Notes under the pieces: model-generated
Told to the model about the DNA's origin: nothing
The model's input: only the letters and a program-made list of their open reading frames with translations
Database searches by the model: none
Source of the DNA: JACMNW01 sp031406155
GTDB taxonomy: Bacteria; Pseudomonadota; Alphaproteobacteria; Rhodobacterales; Rhodobacteraceae
NCBI GenBank assembly: GCA_031406155.1
Contig: JANOGW010000077.1
Location: 35,584-99,583, forward strand
Length of the DNA: 64,000 nt
Reading direction: 5' to 3'
In this document: positions 61,871 to 64,000 of the stretch, piece after piece
Layout of the letters: every line of letters begins with the position of its first letter
How positions within the stretch are numbered: the stretch's first letter is position 1
Made by a program: the position numbers and the translations under genes

Positions 61871-63010
61871 TCAGATTAGCGACGCTAATCCTGTCTGTCC
61901 ATCGCTATTTGAGGTACGCACCTCATTTCCACGAAGGCATGCGTCAGGGGGGATCGGGGCGGTATCGATAGCGCCTTGCGGCGCATGCGGCAGATTTTCC
62001 CGCAACACGATCTCGATACGCAGTTGTTCCTGCCCGGCGTCAATCGGCGACTTGTCGATCTTGGCGCGCAAGACCCGCAAGGCCGAACGGATCAGATGCC
62101 CCACGTTCTGGGTGATGACCGCATCCATTCGCCCCGCGATCAGCGCGTCACGCGCATGTGGGGTCAACTCATGGCCAATGACGACCAGTTGCCCCGCAAG
62201 GCCCAACTCATCGATCAACCGTGTCATCGCACCGTGGCCCGAACCTAGCATATAGATGCCACCGACGCCGGAAAACTGCGACAGCATCTCGATCACGATG
62301 CGGCGCAGAAGATCGGCCGACCCATGGCTTTCGAGCGTCGGCAGCACGTCGATCAAGGGGAAGTAGCGTCCCATGATCTGATCAAAGCCAAGCCGGCGTT
62401 CGACAGATTCGCGCAACAGCATGGATTGCGCCACAACCGCAACTTTTTGCGGCCCCTGCCCCAGAAAACGCCCCATCAGAACCGCTGATGTGCGCCCGGC
62501 GGCCTGGTTGTCGATACCAACAAAATGGTCGCGTTCGGTATTGGGCAGGTCGGACACTAACGCCACGACGGCGATCCCGGCCTGCCGAAGCGCCTTGATC
62601 GCATCGCGCAGAATGGGTGTTTCGGGGGCCATCAAGGCCACGCCAGCCACACCTCTTTCAGGCAGTTGTGCCAGCAGGGCGGCCAGGGCATGCGGGTCTT
62701 CTGCCGGGAAACGGATCAGTTCGATTTGCGTGCGCGCGGCACTTGCGACGCCTGCTGCCGTATCCAGTTCTGCCCGCAGCGTCTGCACGAACTGGCTTTC
62801 GGTGTCAGGCAGCACGAAAGCCATGTGGTAGTTTCGCTGGCGCGCCAGATTTGCCGCCGCCATATCGCGGACGTAGCCGAGACGGGCAATCGCTTCCGAC
62901 ACCGCAAGGATCGTCTTTTCACGCACGCCCGGGCGTTCGTTCAGAACCCGGTCAACCGTTGCAAGGCTGACCCCCGCTTCACGAGCAATATCGATAACAG
63001 TCGGTCGCAA
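61871..63010 (-). CDS. LacI-family transcription regulator
   Basis: 379 residues from TTG 63010, which has AAAAAGGA seven bases upstream and gives the standard LacI N-terminus RPTVIDIAREAGVSLATVDRVLNERPGV. An earlier TTG (63061) would add 17 residues without a ribosome site. Periplasmic-binding-like effector domain: MAFVLPDTESQFVQTLRAEL, GVAGVALMAPETP, GIDNQAAGRTSAVLMGRFLG. Upstream in the same direction as the ABC operon and divergent from the SDR gene; a perfect palindrome overlaps its last codons. Confidence 0.9.
   Translation of the reverse strand: MRPTVIDIAREAGVSLATVDRVLNERPGVREKTILAVSEAIARLGYVRDMAAANLARQRNYHMAFVLPDTESQFVQTLRAELDTAAGVASAARTQIELIRFPAEDPHALAALLAQLPERGVAGVALMAPETPILRDAIKALRQAGIAVVALVSDLPNTERDHFVGIDNQAAGRTSAVLMGRFLGQGPQKVAVVAQSMLLRESVERRLGFDQIMGRYFPLIDVLPTLESHGSADLLRRIVIEMLSQFSGVGGIYMLGSGHGAMTRLIDELGLAGQLVVIGHELTPHARDALIAGRMDAVITQNVGHLIRSALRVLRAKIDKSPIDAGQEQLRIEIVLRENLPHAPQGAIDTAPIPPDACLRGNEVRTSNSDGQTGLASLI
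61874..61890. promoter_or_regulatory. LacI-type operator at the 3' end of the regulator gene
   Basis: GATTAGCG-A-CGCTAATC is a perfect 17-base palindrome. It overlaps the last codons of the LacI-type gene and lies 81 bases upstream of the binding-protein start, where a promoter for the transport operon would be. Odd-centred palindromes with a CG-rich middle suit LacI-family dimers. No T-run follows, so a terminator is less likely. Confidence 0.55.
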
Positions 63011-63133
63011 ACGAGTGTCCTTTTTCTCGCGGAGTATCCCTTGCAAACTGAGGTACGTCAATCAGTCGTCAGCGGGCCTTGGATTTTGCCGTTTGGACTG
63101 CCATGGTCGGGCAAGGCAAAGAGAAGGTATTCG

Positions 63134-63853
63134 ATGAAAGTTGCAGTTGTAACAGGGGCGGCGGGCGGTCTTGGCCGGGCGATATCGGCAAAGTTGATCG
63201 CGGATGGCATCCAGGTCGTCGGCCTGGACATTGATGCCGTTGCACTGACGACGATGGCGTCGAAGGGCTTTGCGCCCTTTGCCGTCGATCTGACGGACCC
63301 AAAGGCTATTGCGGCGACGTTTTCCGGTGTTGGCGATAGGTTCGGTGGAATTGATGCGCTGGTGAACAATGCCGGCACCTGCTTTATGTCGGATTTCCCT
63401 AATATCCCGGCGGCAGAACTGGATTTGCAGATGTCGGTAAACTTTTCATCTGCATTTCATTGCTGTCAGGCGGCTGTACCCCTGATGATGGGCCGGGATG
63501 GCGTCCGCAAGATTGTGAACATTTCGTCCAACGGGGCTTATAACTTCGATGTCTTTGACCCACCGCATTACCGGGCAAGCAAAGCCGCCCTCGATACGTT
63601 GACCAAGGATCTTGCCCGCCGCTATGCAAGGCAGAGGATTTCGGTGAACTCGCTGGCCCCGGCGATGACGGAAACGCCGCTGTTCAAGATTCTGACCGAA
63701 GACGTGCTGGCAAAAGCGATTGCCCAAATGCCGCACGGTCACGCCATGCAGCCGACCCAGATTGCAGCCTGGGTCAGTTTCCTGATCTCGGCTGCAGGTG
63801 ATGTCAGTTCCGGCAATGTCATCATCCTGAACCAGGGACGAGATGTGCGTTAG
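63134..63853 (+). CDS. Short-chain dehydrogenase/reductase
   Basis: 239 residues from ATG 63134 with AGAAGG upstream. Classical SDR: cofactor motif TGAAGGLG, acidic Asp in VVGLDID (favouring NAD), NNAGT, catalytic Ser in NISSNGAY and Tyr-x3-Lys in YRASKAA. It probably oxidises the imported polyol (for example to a ketose for the kinase). Divergent from the LacI-type regulator; the 123-base gap should hold its promoter. Beyond its stop (63854-64000) no gene is visible. Confidence 0.9.
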   Translation: MKVAVVTGAAGGLGRAISAKLIADGIQVVGLDIDAVALTTMASKGFAPFAVDLTDPKAIAATFSGVGDRFGGIDALVNNAGTCFMSDFPNIPAAELDLQMSVNFSSAFHCCQAAVPLMMGRDGVRKIVNISSNGAYNFDVFDPPHYRASKAALDTLTKDLARRYARQRISVNSLAPAMTETPLFKILTEDVLAKAIAQMPHGHAMQPTQIAAWVSFLISAAGDVSSGNVIILNQGRDVR

Positions 63854-64000
63854 GCTCCAGACTTCGGTAACGGGGTCGTCCTAGTCAAGCGGTTTTGCGC
63901 ATGCGGGATTTGCCGCCGGAGTGCGGTCTTTTCCTTTGGAGCAAGTGATCTGCTTGCCTGTTCGGCAGCCTTCGCCTGAGATCGACCCGGGTGCATGCTT

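Noticed and set aside
61874..61890. Palindrome as a terminator of the LacI-type gene
   Set aside because: The loop would be one to three bases and no T-run follows on the transcribed strand; operator is the better reading.
63854..64000. Possible insertion sequence end at the right edge
   Set aside because: No inverted repeat or transposase reading frame can be shown in the 147 bases available.
1..64000. CRISPR arrays, tRNA, rRNA or riboswitches
   Set aside because: No regularly spaced repeats, no cloverleaf-type sequence and no conserved riboswitch core were noticed, though a covariance search was not possible.

Overview
This looks like a chromosomal stretch from an alphaproteobacterium of the Rhodobacteraceae type. 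The evidence is its GC-rich coding style, many binding-protein-dependent ABC importers (two with Tat signals), a malyl-CoA lyase/malate thiokinase set, an ScfR-family regulator, GcvT-type FAD dehydrogenases and DUF1127/YeeE genes. I saw no rRNA, tRNA, CRISPR or intact insertion sequence.

Region 1 (1-11.9 kb) is a soluble diiron monooxygenase operon of the propane 2-monooxygenase (Prm/Mim) class. It reads leftward as hydroxylase large subunit, reductase, small subunit, coupling protein, amidohydrolase, DUF59/MIP18 protein and a GroEL-like chaperonin cut by the window edge. Divergent to it lie four little-known genes (coiled coil, WD40-like propeller, two small proteins) and an AcoR-type AAA+ regulator that lacks the sigma-54-contacting GAFTGA loop. 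A helically phased repeat precedes the monooxygenase operon, and its 8-base core recurs in front of one of the unknown genes.

Region 2 (11.9-22.1 kb) is one leftward operon: FadR-type regulator, amidase, Dpp-like peptide ABC transporter and two M20 peptidases. It suits uptake and stepwise hydrolysis of amides or peptides. Region 3 (22.1-26.9 kb) is decaying: a cysteine synthase-glutaredoxin fusion without a normal start codon, a broken MFS gene, a LysR gene with two stops and a frameshift, one intact DUF1127 gene and a palindromic repeat.

Region 4 (26.9-39.5 kb) is a sugar or polyol locus. A leftward operon (Tat binding protein, two permeases, ATPase, PfkB kinase, two unknown proteins) diverges from a rightward operon (homoserine-dehydrogenase-like SAF protein, acetoin-dehydrogenase-like E1 alpha, E1 beta and a lipoyl-alpha/beta hydrolase protein, SorC regulator). 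Three TGAACTT boxes lie between them. The substrate is not known, and this is the best candidate for an undescribed pathway. Region 5 (39.7-44.6 kb) is a sulfur module: two YeeE/YedE proteins, persulfide-dioxygenase-like MBL hydrolase, DUF442 protein and SulP transporter.

Region 6 (44.9-49.6 kb) carries malate-CoA ligase (mtkAB) and malyl-CoA lyase, divergent from an ScfR/RamB-type regulator with a clear palindromic operator between them. Region 7 (49.9-53.3 kb) is a DMGDH/SarDH-like FAD-GcvT enzyme with an aminoglycoside/choline-kinase-like phosphotransferase. Region 8 (53.7-63.9 kb) is a glycerol-type ABC importer with fused dihydroxyacetone kinase, flanked by a DeoR regulator, a LacI regulator with a palindromic operator at its own 3' end, and an SDR dehydrogenase. 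Together the window describes a metabolically versatile heterotroph that oxidises a small alkane or alcohol/ketone and imports peptides and polyols.
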